Below, in pieces: positions 37,461 to 47,672 of a DNA stretch of 64,000 nucleotides. The position numbers and the translations under genes are program-made. Location: NCBI RefSeq assembly GCF_008932115.1, contig NZ_CP044543.1, positions 6,516,501-6,580,500 of the forward strand. Reading direction: 5' to 3'. The notes under the pieces are model-generated. The model was not told where the DNA came from and ran no database searches. It saw nothing but the letters and a program-made list of their open reading frames with translations. Within the stretch, counting starts at the first letter, position 1. Each line of letters starts with the position of its first letter. This stretch comes from Bradyrhizobium betae. GTDB taxonomy: Bacteria; Pseudomonadota; Alphaproteobacteria; Rhizobiales; Xanthobacteraceae.

Positions 37461-38594
37461 TCAGTAGCGATACGGGTCGTGGTCGAACAGCGGGAACGCG
37501 CTGAACACGCTCGGTGCATTGGTTGCGGTGGCCTGGTGCAGGCAGGACTTGTCGACTTCGGCGAACGAGGTGGCGCCGAGCAGGCCGAGGCAGCGCAGCA
37601 CCTCGTCCTCCAGCAGCTCCAGCATCCGCGTCACGCCGGCCTCGCCCGCCGCGGCCAGCGCCCAGCATTGCAGCCGGCCGATGCCCACCATGTCGGCGCC
37701 GGCGGCGATCGCCTTGACGATGTCGGTGCCACGGCAGAAGCCGCCGTCGACCATGATTTTGGCGCGGCCCTTCACGGCATCGACGATCTCGGGGAGCACG
37801 TGCATGGCGCCGCGGCCGTGATCGAGCTGGCGGCCGCCATGGTTGGAGACGTAGATCCACTCGACGCCATGATCGACCGCGATCTGTGCGTCCTCGGCGG
37901 TCGCGATGCCCTTGAGGATCAGCGGTATTTTGAATTTGTCCTTGACCATCTTCACGGTCCACCACTCCAGGCCCTTCTGGTAGTCGCCGCCGGTGGCGCG
38001 CAGGCGGCTTTCGCGAACATAGCGCTTGGCGATGTCACGTTCGCGACGGCTGTAATGGGCGGTGTCAACGGTGAGGCAGAAGGCGGCGTAGCCGTTCTTC
38101 TCGCTCCGGCTGACCACATCGGCAACGAAGGCGTCGTCGCCGCGCACATAGAGCTGGTAGAGCCGCAGCGCGTCGGGGGCGGCTTCGGCGGTCTTCTCGA
38201 GGCCGGGCTCGGACACCGAGCTCAGCATGTGCGCCGCACCGAAGGTGCCGGCGGCGCGCGCAACGCTTGCCGCGCCGTCCGGATCGAAGATCTCGAGCGC
38301 GCCGACGGGGGCGAGTACCACCGGCAGCCGCATCCTGCGGCCGAACTGTTCGACCGAGCCGTCGACCTTGCGGACGTCGCGCAGCACGCGCGGTCGGAAG
38401 GCGATCTCGTCCAGCGCCATGCGATTGCGGCGCATCGTGGTCTCGGTCTCGGCGGCGCCGACGATATAGTCCCAGGCATTCTGGTTGAGGTTGGCGCGCG
38501 CCTTGCGGATGAATTCGTGCAGGTTCTGGAACGGCTCGTTGCTGGAGCCGAGCTCGACGTTCCTCTCCTGCCGGATGCGGGGCGCGTCATTCAT
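37461..38594 (-). CDS. FMN-dependent alpha-hydroxy-acid oxidase/dehydrogenase (LldD/glycolate oxidase family)
   Basis: Oxidises an L-2-hydroxy acid such as lactate or glycolate using FMN. The 377-aa TIM barrel has the catalytic His252 in VSNHGGRQLDHG, Lys228 in LILKGI, FMN-binding VDGGFCRGTDIVKAIAAGADMVGIGR, and the active-site QLYVRGD region. The substrate cannot be told from sequence alone. No membrane-anchoring loop is obvious. It is followed eight bases on by the HAD phosphatase; 2-phosphoglycolate salvage (phosphatase plus glycolate oxidation) is one possible joint role. Confidence 0.85.
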   Translation of the reverse strand: MNDAPRIRQERNVELGSSNEPFQNLHEFIRKARANLNQNAWDYIVGAAETETTMRRNRMALDEIAFRPRVLRDVRKVDGSVEQFGRRMRLPVVLAPVGALEIFDPDGAASVARAAGTFGAAHMLSSVSEPGLEKTAEAAPDALRLYQLYVRGDDAFVADVVSRSEKNGYAAFCLTVDTAHYSRRERDIAKRYVRESRLRATGGDYQKGLEWWTVKMVKDKFKIPLILKGIATAEDAQIAVDHGVEWIYVSNHGGRQLDHGRGAMHVLPEIVDAVKGRAKIMVDGGFCRGTDIVKAIAAGADMVGIGRLQCWALAAAGEAGVTRMLELLEDEVLRCLGLLGATSFAEVDKSCLHQATATNAPSVFSAFPLFDHDPYRY

Positions 38595-38908
38595 TTGTTG
38601 TCCTCCCGAGAATTTGAAGTCTTATTGTCATCGCCTATCGTGTCCGGCCTTCCAAAACCATCCTAAAATCGCATAGCTGCGAGGCGCGGCCGGCCGATTC
38701 CCGCTTTGCGCGAAACAGCCTGCAAATGTTGCCAAAAGTTTAGGTCCGGGCGAAGGGATTTTTGCGCTGTACTGGCCTGCGTGTCGGGCCGGCCTTGAAG
38801 AAACCAGAATGGTATTGTGAGAGACGGGTTGGATCGCCATTTGCATGGCGGCTTAACAGCCCCAAGTGAACTGCCCCAGAACCGCGAAGCAAAAAGGCTA
38901 CCTGACCC
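38595..38908. other. Divergent intergenic region between the hydroxy-acid oxidase and S41 protease genes
   Basis: This stretch of 314 bases must hold the promoters of both divergent genes. I could not pick a convincing -35/-10 pair on either strand. No RNA gene and no credible small ORF was seen. Confidence 0.5.
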
Positions 38909-40246
38909 ATGCGGAAATCCCTGCTGTTCCCCCTGGGGGCGCTCACCGGAGCGTGCCTGACCCTTCTGGTAGCCAGCCCGCACGGCGGCGTCTGGGCGGC
39001 ACGGGCGGCGGCAAGCGCGGATGATGCCTATTCCCAGCTGAATCTGTTCGGCGAGGTGTTCGAGCGGGTGAAGGCGAGCTACGTCGAGAAGCCCGACAAT
39101 GCCAAGCTGATCGAGGGCGCCATCACCGGCATGGTGACCTCGCTCGATCCGCATTCGCGCTACATGAACGACAAGGCCTGGACCGAGATGCAGGAGACCA
39201 CCTCCGGCGAATTCGGCGGGCTCGGCATCGAGGTCACGATGGAAGAGGGCTTGGTCAAGGTCGTCTCGCCGATCGACGACACGCCGGCCTCCAAGGCCGG
39301 CATCATGTCCGGCGACCTCATCAGCAAGATCGACGGCGATGCCGTGCAGGGCATGACGCTCGAGCAAGCGGTCAACAAGATGAAGGGTCCGGTCGACACC
39401 CAGACCAAGCTCACCATCGTGCGCAAGGGCGCCGACGCCCCGCTCGATGTCGCGATCAAGCGCGAGATCATCCATGTGCGTCCGGTCCGCTTCCACGTCG
39501 AGAACGGCGACATCGGCTATATCCGTGTCAGCTCGTTCAACGAGCAGACCACCGACGGCCTGAAGAAGGCGATCGCCGCGATCTCCAAGGACATTCCGCA
39601 AGAGAAGCTGGTCGGCTACGTGATGGACCTGCGCAACAATCCGGGCGGGCTGCTCGATCAGGCCGTGTCGGTGTCGAGCGCGTTCCTGCAGCGCGGCGAG
39701 GTCGTCTCGACCCGCGGCCGCAATCCGGAAGAGACCCAGCGCTTTACCGCGCATGGCGGCGATCTCATCAAGGGCAAGCCGCTGGTGGTGCTGGTCAATG
39801 GCGGCTCGGCCTCGGCTTCGGAGATCGTGGCCGGCGCGCTGCATGATCACAAGCGCGCCACCATCATCGGCACGCGCTCGTTCGGCAAGGGCTCGGTGCA
39901 GACCATCATTCCGCTCGGCACCGGCAACGGCGCGCTGGCGCTGACCACGGCGCGCTATTACACGCCGTCGGGCCGTTCGATCCAGGCCCAGGGCATCGCG
40001 CCCGACATCGAGATCCTCCAGGACGTGCCGCCCGAGCTGAAGGGCCGGATGGACACGATGGCGGAGTCGCAGATGCGCGGCCACCTGCAGGCCGCCGACG
40101 GCACCGAGCAGACCGGATCGCAGTCTTACGTCCCGCCGGAAGAGAAGGACGACAAGGCCTTGCACGCGGCTTACGACTTCCTGAACGGCGTCACCGCGAA
40201 CGCGGTCGCGGCGAAGCCAGCGCCGAAGGCGGCTGTGCCGAACTAG
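38909..40246 (+). CDS. ctpA: Carboxy-terminal processing protease (S41 family)
   Basis: Periplasmic serine protease, 445 aa. A signal/anchor segment (LLFPLGALTGACLTLLVA) is followed by a PDZ domain (about 100-185, GGLGIEVTMEEGLVKVVSPI). The catalytic core has the SASASE serine motif (300-305) and Lys327 in RSFGKGSVQ. YVMDLRNNPGGLLDQAV is also diagnostic. The C-terminal about 80 residues are low complexity. Family members trim lipoproteins and control peptidoglycan hydrolases. It stands alone here, not beside an envC-like gene. Confidence 0.93.
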   Translation: MRKSLLFPLGALTGACLTLLVASPHGGVWAARAAASADDAYSQLNLFGEVFERVKASYVEKPDNAKLIEGAITGMVTSLDPHSRYMNDKAWTEMQETTSGEFGGLGIEVTMEEGLVKVVSPIDDTPASKAGIMSGDLISKIDGDAVQGMTLEQAVNKMKGPVDTQTKLTIVRKGADAPLDVAIKREIIHVRPVRFHVENGDIGYIRVSSFNEQTTDGLKKAIAAISKDIPQEKLVGYVMDLRNNPGGLLDQAVSVSSAFLQRGEVVSTRGRNPEETQRFTAHGGDLIKGKPLVVLVNGGSASASEIVAGALHDHKRATIIGTRSFGKGSVQTIIPLGTGNGALALTTARYYTPSGRSIQAQGIAPDIEILQDVPPELKGRMDTMAESQMRGHLQAADGTEQTGSQSYVPPEEKDDKALHAAYDFLNGVTANAVAAKPAPKAAVPN

Positions 40247-40258
40247 CTGATCGCCTGT

Positions 40259-40353
40259 CGTAGGGTGGGCAAAGGCGCGTAAGCGGCGTGCCCACCATTC
40301 GACACGGGCGACGAGAAAGCCGGTGGGCACGCCTTCGCTTTGCCCACCCTACG
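40259..40353. repeat. Palindromic repeat of the TAGGGTGGGCAAA type
   Basis: CGTAGGGTGGGCAAA (40259-40273) pairs with TTTGCCCACCCTACG (40339-40353). Inside it, GCGTGCCCACC pairs with GGTGGGCACGC. It fills the gap between the convergent ctpA and GGDEF-EAL genes, and its outer arm resembles the CACCCTACG end of the repeat near 23970. It may act as a bidirectional terminator. Confidence 0.7.
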
Positions 40354-40382
40354 AACCATCCACTTGCGAACAAGTGAGCTTG

Positions 40383-43112
40383 CTAACCCGCCTCGCGGCG
40401 GCGGCTTTCCGCGCCGTCGCGCTGGGCGAGGCGGCTGCGATGCAGCGCGAACAGCTCCATCACCTTGTCGGCCGGCTTTGCGGCGCTGAACAGATAGCCC
40501 TGCATCTCCGAGCAGCCGAGCGTCCGCAACAGGCGCTGCTGCTCCTCGGTCTCGACACCCTCGGCCGTGGTGGTCATGCGGCGGGCGGCCGCGAGGTTGA
40601 CGACGGCCTGCACGATGCTGGCGGAGCCGTCGGGGCCGGCGATGTCGTTGACGAAGCAGCGGTCGATCTTGATCTTGTCGAACGGGAAGCGGTGCAGATA
40701 GCTCAGCGAGGAGTAGCCGGTGCCGAAATCGTCGAGCGCGATGCGCACGCCGATGGCGCGGAGCTGATGCAGGATCGCAAGCGCGGTGTCGTCGTCGCGG
40801 ATCAGCACGGCTTCGGTGATCTCGAGCTCGAGCCGGCTCGCGGGCAGATTGGAGCAGGCCAGCGCCGACATGATCTTCAGGGCCAGCGTGCCGCTCTTGA
40901 ACTGCACCGGCGAGACGTTGACGGCGAGGCGGATGTCGTCGGGCCAGGCGGCCGCATCGCGGCAGGCGGTTGCCAGCACCCACTCGCCGATCTCGTTGAT
41001 CAGGCCGGTGTCTTCGGCGATCGGGATGAATTCCGCGGGCGAGACCATGCCGCGCTCGGGATGGCGCCAGCGCACCAGCGCCTCGCAGCCGGTGATGCGG
41101 TCGTCCTTCAGGCTGAGGCAGGGCTGGTAGTAGACTTCGAGGCCGCCTTCGAGCCCGCCTTGGGCGATGGCGTGGCGCAGGTCGATCTCCAGCTGCCGCC
41201 GCTCGCGGACCTTGGCGTCCATCTCCGGCTCGAAGAACCGGTAGGTGCGGCGTCCGGCGGCTTTGGCGGCATACATCGCCATGTCAGCGTTCTTCAGGAT
41301 CTGGTCCAGCGCCGTCCCGTGGCCCGGCGCCAGCGCGATGCCGATGCTGGCATCGGTGGTGAGATGATGGCCCATGCAGTCGAACGGCGTACGGATCGCC
41401 TCGAACACCCGCGCAACGAGATCGTTGACCCGGTCCAGTGATGTCACCGCGCCCTGGACGATGGCGAATTCGTCGCCGCCGAGCCGCGCCACGAAATCCG
41501 CCGGGCCTGCGCACCGGCTCAGGCTCATTGCGACCGACTTCAGGAGCTCGTCGCCGACGAGGTGGCCGAGCGCGTCGTTGACGCCCTTGAATTCGTCGAT
41601 GTCGATGTAGTGCACCGCGAGCTCTTCGCCGTCGACGAGGGTGGCGAGCTCCTCGCGCAGATGTTCGTGGAACATGGTGCGGTTGGGCAGGTCGGTCAGC
41701 GCATCGTAATGGGCCAGATGGGTGATGCGCTCCTCGATGCGCCGGCGCTCGGTGATGTCCTCATGCGTCGCCACCCAGCCGCCGTCCGCGAGCGGCTCGT
41801 TGAGGATATGGATCGAACGGCCGTCGGCGGTGTCCACCACCATGGAGTTGCGCACATGGATGTCGCGCAGCACGCGGGCGACGTAGTCGTCGGTGTCTCC
41901 GGTGAACGAGCCGGTCGCCTTGCGATGGGCGATGATGTCGTGGAAGCTGCAGCCGGGCTTCACCACGTCGGCCGACAGGCCGTACATTTCGATGTAGCGC
42001 TGGTTGCACACCACGAGCCGCTGCTCGGCGTCGAACAGCAGCAGGCCCTGGGTCATGTTGTTGACGGCGCGGTCGAGACGCAGCTTTTCCAGCGTCAGCC
42101 GTTCGCGGGAGGCGCGATGCTGCTCCAGCAGCTTGCGGACGACCGCGATCAGCACGCCTGCGATGGCGAGCGCGGATGCGCCGGCAACCGAGATCAGGAT
42201 GCCGATCTGTTCACGCCAGTCCATCAGCGCCGCGGCGCGCGTCGTCGTGGCCATCATCAGGATCGGGAAATGGGGCAGGGCGCGGGCCGAGATCAGCCGG
42301 TCCTCGCCATCGACGGGGCTCATGAAGCGGCCGGCGAAATGGTCGAGGCCGAAAACCCGCTGCTGCTCGAACGGACCGTTCCTGAAATTGCGCCCCATCA
42401 GCTCGCTGGAATGGGGATAGCGTGCAAGCAGCGTACCGTCACGATGCAGCATCGAGATCGTGGCGCCTTCGCCGAGCATGACGGACTCGAAGAATTTCTC
42501 GAAATTCGCCGGCTCGATTCCGCGCCCGACGACGCCCATGAATTCGCCGCCCGGTCCCACGATCTTGCGGACGATCAGGATCGTCCAAGCCCCGGAAATG
42601 CGGCTGTGCACCGGCTCGATCAGGACGTCGGGCGCATTGGGGTCATAGCGAAAGGTGCGGAAGTAGGCGCGGTCGGCGACGTTGACCTTCGGCGCCGGCC
42701 ATGTCGTCGACGAGTTGACCACGTTGCCTTCGGCATCGACGACATTGACGCCGCCCATGTAGGGCAGCGCCTCGATCTTCGCGCGCAGCATCCGGTGGAT
42801 GTCCTGACCGGCGAGACGCTTGCGATAATCCTCCGCGGTGCTGATGCCGGCGGCGCGGACGTGGTCGACGAAATCCTTCTGGATGACCGCGAAATCCTGC
42901 AATTGCTGATCGAAATGATGAGCAAGCAGCAGCACGGTGTTCTCGAGCTCGCGCTCGCTGTTGCGCAGAGCGCGCTCGCGGAAATTCTGCGCCATCAGGA
43001 CCGAGCCGATGGCGATGGCCGCGATCAGCAGCGTGCCGCCCACCACAAGCCAGCGGATCGGGCCGCTGCGCGCGAAGGCCTGGTCAAAAAGGCGGCTGCC
43101 GTAGTTCGTCAT
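40383..43112 (-). CDS. Membrane sensor with PAS, GGDEF and EAL domains (c-di-GMP enzyme)
   Basis: A 909-aa protein. A membrane helix (about 20-40, WLVVGGTLLIAAIAIGSVL), an extracytoplasmic Cache-like sensor (about 45-300) and a second helix (about 310-335) precede a PAS domain with RLTLEKLRLDRAVNNMTQGL. The GGDEF domain has the intact RLGGDEFAIVQ motif, and the EAL domain has CEALVRWRHPERG and DDFGTGYSSLSYLHRFP. Both cyclase and phosphodiesterase activities are possible. The ATG at 43112 is chosen because it precedes the first helix closely; no strong ribosome site was seen. It probably controls motility or biofilm in response to a periplasmic ligand. Confidence 0.92.
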   Translation of the reverse strand: MTNYGSRLFDQAFARSGPIRWLVVGGTLLIAAIAIGSVLMAQNFRERALRNSERELENTVLLLAHHFDQQLQDFAVIQKDFVDHVRAAGISTAEDYRKRLAGQDIHRMLRAKIEALPYMGGVNVVDAEGNVVNSSTTWPAPKVNVADRAYFRTFRYDPNAPDVLIEPVHSRISGAWTILIVRKIVGPGGEFMGVVGRGIEPANFEKFFESVMLGEGATISMLHRDGTLLARYPHSSELMGRNFRNGPFEQQRVFGLDHFAGRFMSPVDGEDRLISARALPHFPILMMATTTRAAALMDWREQIGILISVAGASALAIAGVLIAVVRKLLEQHRASRERLTLEKLRLDRAVNNMTQGLLLFDAEQRLVVCNQRYIEMYGLSADVVKPGCSFHDIIAHRKATGSFTGDTDDYVARVLRDIHVRNSMVVDTADGRSIHILNEPLADGGWVATHEDITERRRIEERITHLAHYDALTDLPNRTMFHEHLREELATLVDGEELAVHYIDIDEFKGVNDALGHLVGDELLKSVAMSLSRCAGPADFVARLGGDEFAIVQGAVTSLDRVNDLVARVFEAIRTPFDCMGHHLTTDASIGIALAPGHGTALDQILKNADMAMYAAKAAGRRTYRFFEPEMDAKVRERRQLEIDLRHAIAQGGLEGGLEVYYQPCLSLKDDRITGCEALVRWRHPERGMVSPAEFIPIAEDTGLINEIGEWVLATACRDAAAWPDDIRLAVNVSPVQFKSGTLALKIMSALACSNLPASRLELEITEAVLIRDDDTALAILHQLRAIGVRIALDDFGTGYSSLSYLHRFPFDKIKIDRCFVNDIAGPDGSASIVQAVVNLAAARRMTTTAEGVETEEQQRLLRTLGCSEMQGYLFSAAKPADKVMELFALHRSRLAQRDGAESRRREAG

Positions 43113-43282
43113 GATAAGGATCGCTGCCGTGCACACGTCAGGATCAGTTCTTGATCCCCGGAACATCCGTTGGTTTACGGACACGATGTGGAGGCGAAGT
43201 TAGCAAGTGCGGTTAACGCGACATGAAATGCCGTGCGCAAATGCGATCGATGCGCGGGACGTCGCTGCAACGACTGCGCTGT

Positions 43283-43807
43283 TCAGGCGCGGTAGTGGCC
43301 GGACTTGCCGCCGAGCTTCTCGACGAGGTGGATGCCCTCGATACGCACGCCGCGCTCCACCGCCTTGATCATGTCGTAGATGGTGAGGCAGGCGACCGTA
43401 ACGGCCGTGAGTGCCTCCATCTCGACGCCGGTCGGTCCGCTCACCTTCACGCTGGCGCGGACGAGGCAGCCCGGCAGCCTTGCGTCCGGCTCGATATCGA
43501 CCGTGACCTTCGACAGTGCGAGCGGATGGCAGAGCGGGATCAGCTCCGAGGTGCGCTTGGCGGCCATGATGCCGGCGATGCGTGCCGTGCCGAGCACGTC
43601 GCCCTTCTTGGCATTGCCCGACACGATGAGGTCAAGCGTCGCCCTGGTCATGACGACGCGGCCTTCGGCGACCGCAAGCCGCTCGGTCGCCGGCTTGTCC
43701 GAAACGTCCACCATACGCGCCTCTCCGGAGGCGCCGATATGGGTGAGCGCAGGGCCGGCCTTTGTCTTCGGCTTTGTTGTTCTGGCCTTTACCGGCTTGC
43801 GCGCCAT
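43283..43807 (-). CDS. moaC: Cyclic pyranopterin monophosphate synthase MoaC
   Basis: Second enzyme step of molybdenum cofactor synthesis. The 174-aa protein has a basic N-terminal extension ([17 protein letters not shown]) before the conserved [18 protein letters not shown]. Later motifs are [13 protein letters not shown] and [20 protein letters not shown]. It starts one base after the trpC stop, so it is co-transcribed with trpD-trpC. Confidence 0.96.
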   Translation of the reverse strand: MARKPVKARTTKPKTKAGPALTHIGASGEARMVDVSDKPATERLAVAEGRVVMTRATLDLIVSGNAKKGDVLGTARIAGIMAAKRTSELIPLCHPLALSKVTVDIEPDARLPGCLVRASVKVSGPTGVEMEALTAVTVACLTIYDMIKAVERGVRIEGIHLVEKLGGKSGHYRA

Positions 43808-43808
43808 G

Positions 43809-44627
43809 TCAGCGCGTGCCAGTGGCGCGAGCGGTCTCGCGCGTAAGCAGCGTGCGCGTGGCGGCAGTGACGTCGGCCTGCCGCATCAGGCTTTCGCCGA
43901 CCAGGAAGGTCGACATGCCGACGCGCTCGAGCCGGGCGAGGTCGGCGGGCGTGAAGATGCCGCTCTCGCCGACCATCAGCCGTTCCGCGGGGATCAGCGG
44001 CGCCAGCGCTTCACTGGTCGCGAGCGTAGTCTCGAAGGTGCGCAGATTGCGGTTGTTGACGCCGATCATCGGTGAACGCAGTTTGAGCGCGCGGTCGAGC
44101 TCGGCGCGGTCGTGGATCTCGATCAGGACGTCCATGCCGTAGGCCAGCGCGGCGTCCTCGAGATCTTTGGCAACTGCATCGTCGAGCGCGGCCATGATGA
44201 TCAGGATGCAGTCCGCGCCATGTGCGCGCGCCTCGACCACCTGATAGGTGTCGAACATGAAATCCTTGCGCAGCACCGGCAGCGACGTCGCCGCGCGCGC
44301 CGCCACCATGAAGTCGAGATGCCCCTGGAACGAGGGCGTGTCGGTCAGCACCGACAGACATGCTGCACCGCCGGCCTCATAGGCCTTGGCAAGCAGAGGC
44401 GGATCGAAATCGGCGCGGATCAGCCCCTTCGACGGTGAGGCCTTCTTCACCTCTGCGATCAGGGCGTAATCACCGTTGGCGTGCTTGGCCCTGATCGCGC
44501 GCACGAAGCCGCGCGGCGCGGCTTGCGCCTTGGCCTTCGCCTCGACCGCCGACAGCGGCAGCGCACGCTTGGCGGCGGCGATTTCCTCGCGCTTGTACGC
44601 TTCGATCTTGGTCAGGATGTCCGACAT
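43809..44627 (-). CDS. trpC: Indole-3-glycerol phosphate synthase
   Basis: TIM-barrel enzyme of tryptophan synthesis, 272 aa, not fused to TrpF. Motifs are [45 protein letters not shown] and [11 protein letters not shown]. It is seven bases downstream of trpD and one base before moaC. Confidence 0.97.
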   Translation of the reverse strand: MSDILTKIEAYKREEIAAAKRALPLSAVEAKAKAQAAPRGFVRAIRAKHANGDYALIAEVKKASPSKGLIRADFDPPLLAKAYEAGGAACLSVLTDTPSFQGHLDFMVAARAATSLPVLRKDFMFDTYQVVEARAHGADCILIIMAALDDAVAKDLEDAALAYGMDVLIEIHDRAELDRALKLRSPMIGVNNRNLRTFETTLATSEALAPLIPAERLMVGESGIFTPADLARLERVGMSTFLVGESLMRQADVTAATRTLLTRETARATGTR

Positions 44628-44634
44628 GTCAGGC

Positions 44635-45648
44635 TCAGCCGTTCGAGACCGCGATCAGATGTTTCAGCCGTGCACTCGCCGCGCCGCTGTCGAGTGACTT
44701 CGTGCCGATGGCGACGCCTTCCTTGAGGTCCTTGGCGCGTCCCGCCACGATCAGTGCGGCGGCCGCGTTGATCAGCGCCACATCGCGATAGGGGCTCGGC
44801 TTGCCGTCGAGCACGCCCTGCAGTGCGATCGCGTTGGCGTCGGCGTCGCCGCCCTTCAGTGCGCCGGGCTCGCAGCGCGGCAGCCCCGCTTCCTCGGGGG
44901 TCACCTCGAAATTCCGGATCTCGCCATTGTGGAGCGCGGAGACGAAGGTCGGGCCGGTGAGGGTAATCTCGTCGAGCCCGTCGGAGCCGTGCACCACCCA
45001 GGCGGATTCCGAGCCGAGGTTCTTGAGCACTTGGGCCAGCGGCTGAACCCATTGCCGCGAGAACACGCCGACCATCTGCCGCTTCACGCCGGCAGGGTTC
45101 GACAGCGGGCCGAGCAGGTTGAAGATGGTCCGCGTCGCGAGCTCGACCCGGGTCGGGCCGACGTTCTTCATGGCGGGATGGTGGGCGGGGGCGAACATGA
45201 AGCCGATGCCGCATTCGCGCACGCAGCGGCCGACCTGATCGGGCCTGAGGTCGATCTTGACCCCGAGCGACGCCAGCACGTCGGCGGCGCCCGAGCGCGA
45301 CGACAGCGCGCGGTTGCCGTGCTTGGCCACCGGCACGCCGGCGCCCGAGACGATGAAGGAGGCGCAGGTCGAGACGTTGACCGAGCCGGAGCCGTCGCCG
45401 CCGGTGCCGACGATGTCGACGGCATCGGGCGGCGCCGTCACCGTCAGCATCTTGGAGCGCATCGCCGAGACCGCGCCGGTGATCTCCTCCACGGTCTCGC
45501 CGCGCACCCGCAGCGCCATCAGGAGGCCGCCCATCTGCGAGGGGGTGGCCTCGCCGGACATCATGGCGTCGAAGGCGGAGGCCGCTTCGTCACGCGACAG
45601 GCTGGCGCCGGTCGCCACTTTTCCAATGATCGATTTCAGGTCGTCCAT
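44635..45648 (-). CDS. trpD: Anthranilate phosphoribosyltransferase
   Basis: Transfers phosphoribose to anthranilate, 337 aa. Motifs are [21 protein letters not shown] (PRPP binding), [21 protein letters not shown], and [14 protein letters not shown]. It lies 14 bases after the ppiD-like gene. No trpE or trpG is adjacent, so anthranilate synthase is encoded elsewhere. Confidence 0.97.
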   Translation of the reverse strand: MDDLKSIIGKVATGASLSRDEAASAFDAMMSGEATPSQMGGLLMALRVRGETVEEITGAVSAMRSKMLTVTAPPDAVDIVGTGGDGSGSVNVSTCASFIVSGAGVPVAKHGNRALSSRSGAADVLASLGVKIDLRPDQVGRCVRECGIGFMFAPAHHPAMKNVGPTRVELATRTIFNLLGPLSNPAGVKRQMVGVFSRQWVQPLAQVLKNLGSESAWVVHGSDGLDEITLTGPTFVSALHNGEIRNFEVTPEEAGLPRCEPGALKGGDADANAIALQGVLDGKPSPYRDVALINAAAALIVAGRAKDLKEGVAIGTKSLDSGAASARLKHLIAVSNG

Positions 45649-45662
45649 CGCGTGCTTTCAAC

Positions 45663-47558
45663 TCACTGGTTCGCGCCGGTCACCTGCGCGAAGGCGGCCT
45701 GATTAATGGTGGTCCCGATGTCGGTTTGAAGCTTGTTGACATAGGAAGCGACCTGCTCGTCGGTGAGCGCCCGGTCGAGGCTGTCCTTCAGCTTCTTCGC
45801 CGCCTCGGAAGCGGCATCGGCCGCGGGATCGACGATGTCGGTGACGCGGAAGACGACGACTTCGCCGCCGCCCGCGGCGGTCTGTCCAACGCCGTCCTTG
45901 GCGGTGCGGAACGCGGCCGACACGACGGTCGCGGGCACGCCGGCGGGCGAGTCGTCACGCTTGAAGCCGCTGGCGGTCTCGACCTTGGCGCCGACCGCGG
46001 CGGCTTCGTCGGCGAGCTTGCCGCCCTGTTCGAGCTTCTGCACCATCTCGGTCGCCTTGGCCTTCAGCTTGGCGGCGATCTGGTCCTGGCGCCAGCGCGC
46101 CTCGACCTGGTCGCGGACCTCGTCGAGGTTGCGATCGCGCGAGGGCGTGATGGCGAGCACGTCGTACCAGACGTAGCCGCCCTTGAACGAGATCGAGTCG
46201 TTGTCGACGCCGACATCGGTGTTGAAGGCCTGCGACACCACATCGAGGCCCTGCGGGATGTTGGCGACCGGCTGGCCGTTCGGCGCGCGGCCGGAGCGGT
46301 CGACGGCATCGAGGGTCACGGCGGTAAGGCCAAGCTTCTGCGCCGCGTCGATCACGCTGGAGCCGCCGCCGCGCTCGTCTTCCATCTTGTCGCGGAGATC
46401 GGCGACCTTGACGCGCGCCCGTTCGGTGGCGATCTCGCGCTTGATGTCACCGGCAAGGCTCGCATAGTTCGCCTCATTGCCCGGCTCGATCTTGTCGACC
46501 TTGACGATGGACGTGCCGAGGCGGCCCTGGATCGGTTGGCTGATCTCGCCGGCGGGGAGCGCGAAAGCCGCATCGCCGACCGCGGGGTCGAGCGAGGATT
46601 TGGTCACCAGCCCAAGGTCGACGTCGGAGGCAGTCAGCCCGCGCTCCTTGCCGAGGTCCTCGAACGAGGTGCCACCGGCGAGGCGCTCGCGTGCTGTCGC
46701 AGCTTCAGCGGGGGTGGGGAACACGATCTGGTGGATCTGGCGCTTCTCCGGCGTGCCGAGCCGGTCCTTGCGCTGCTCGAACACCTTCTTGGCGTCCTCG
46801 TCCGAGACGTCGCTCCATTTGCCGATCTCTTCCGGCGAGACCACGACGAAGGAGATCTTGCGATATTCGGGCGCGCGGAACTGGACCTTATGATCCTCGA
46901 AGTAAGCGGCGAGCGCCTCGGGCGAGGGGGCGTCGATGGCGCCGGCCTGCGCGGCGTCGAGCTTGACGAATTCGACCGCGCGCTGCTCGTTCTGGAAGCG
47001 CGTCAGCACGTCCAGCATGGCCTTCGGCGGCTCGAGGCCGGCGCCGATCGTGCCGGTGATCTGGCGGCGCAGCGACACCTTCCGCTGCTCGGAGACGTAG
47101 CGCTGCTCGGTGTAGCCGAAATTGCGGATCACCGCCTGGAATCGGTTCGCATCGAAATTGCCGCTGACACCCTTGAAGTTGGGGTCGCTCATGATGAACT
47201 GGCGGATCTGCTCGTCGGACTGGCCGAGCCCGAGCCGGCGCGCTTCTTCATCGAGCGCGGCTTCCGCGATGGTCTGCTGCAGCACCTGACGGTCGAGGCC
47301 GAAGGAACGGGCCTGGTCGGGCGTCAGCGGCCGGCCGACCTGGCGGCTGATCTGCTGCAGGCGGTCGGTGTAGATCTGGCGGAACTCGTTCAGCGAAATC
47401 TCGGTGCCGCCCACCTTGGCCACCGTGGACTGCCCGAACCCCTTGAAGATGTCGGCGATGCCCCAAACGCCGAAACTGATGATCAACACGCCCATCACGA
47501 TGGCCATGATGGTCTTGCCGACCCAGTTTGATGAGGCCTTGCGCATTCCTCGAAGCAT
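45663..47558 (-). CDS. PpiD/SurA-type peptidyl-prolyl isomerase, membrane anchored
   Basis: Periplasmic folding factor anchored to the inner membrane, 631 aa. The N-terminus is MLRGMRKASSNWVGKTIMAI, with one helix (about 12-34). A SurA-N-like chaperone region (VGGTEISLNEFRQIYTDRLQ) follows, then a parvulin-type rotamase segment around 245-355 (KRQIHQIVFPTPAEAATARE). The ATG at 47558 is preferred over a TTG three codons earlier. It leads the trpD-trpC-moaC set from a good promoter at 47644-47672. Confidence 0.92.
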   Translation of the reverse strand: MLRGMRKASSNWVGKTIMAIVMGVLIISFGVWGIADIFKGFGQSTVAKVGGTEISLNEFRQIYTDRLQQISRQVGRPLTPDQARSFGLDRQVLQQTIAEAALDEEARRLGLGQSDEQIRQFIMSDPNFKGVSGNFDANRFQAVIRNFGYTEQRYVSEQRKVSLRRQITGTIGAGLEPPKAMLDVLTRFQNEQRAVEFVKLDAAQAGAIDAPSPEALAAYFEDHKVQFRAPEYRKISFVVVSPEEIGKWSDVSDEDAKKVFEQRKDRLGTPEKRQIHQIVFPTPAEAATARERLAGGTSFEDLGKERGLTASDVDLGLVTKSSLDPAVGDAAFALPAGEISQPIQGRLGTSIVKVDKIEPGNEANYASLAGDIKREIATERARVKVADLRDKMEDERGGGSSVIDAAQKLGLTAVTLDAVDRSGRAPNGQPVANIPQGLDVVSQAFNTDVGVDNDSISFKGGYVWYDVLAITPSRDRNLDEVRDQVEARWRQDQIAAKLKAKATEMVQKLEQGGKLADEAAAVGAKVETASGFKRDDSPAGVPATVVSAAFRTAKDGVGQTAAGGGEVVVFRVTDIVDPAADAASEAAKKLKDSLDRALTDEQVASYVNKLQTDIGTTINQAAFAQVTGANQ

Positions 47559-47643
47559 TTGGTCCAACTTGTTTGGCAGAAAGGGGAACGGGAGCGCGTC
47601 TTAATGCAGATTCCGCAAAAGCGCGTCACCAAATTGATCAATC

Positions 47644-47672
47644 ATCATAAAGTGGCGGCTTTCCCCCCGCAA
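47644..47672 (-). promoter_or_regulatory. Promoter of the ppiD-like/trpDC operon
   Basis: On the minus strand TTGCGG (forward 47667-47672), a 17-base spacer, then TATGAT (forward 47644-47649). The -10 matches 5 of 6 consensus bases. It lies about 85 bases before the ppiD-like start, in the region divergent from tpiA. Confidence 0.6.

Noticed and set aside
45726..47531. 601-codon open frame antisense to the ppiD-like gene
   Set aside because: Shadow of the real minus-strand gene, which has a membrane anchor, chaperone motifs and a promoter.
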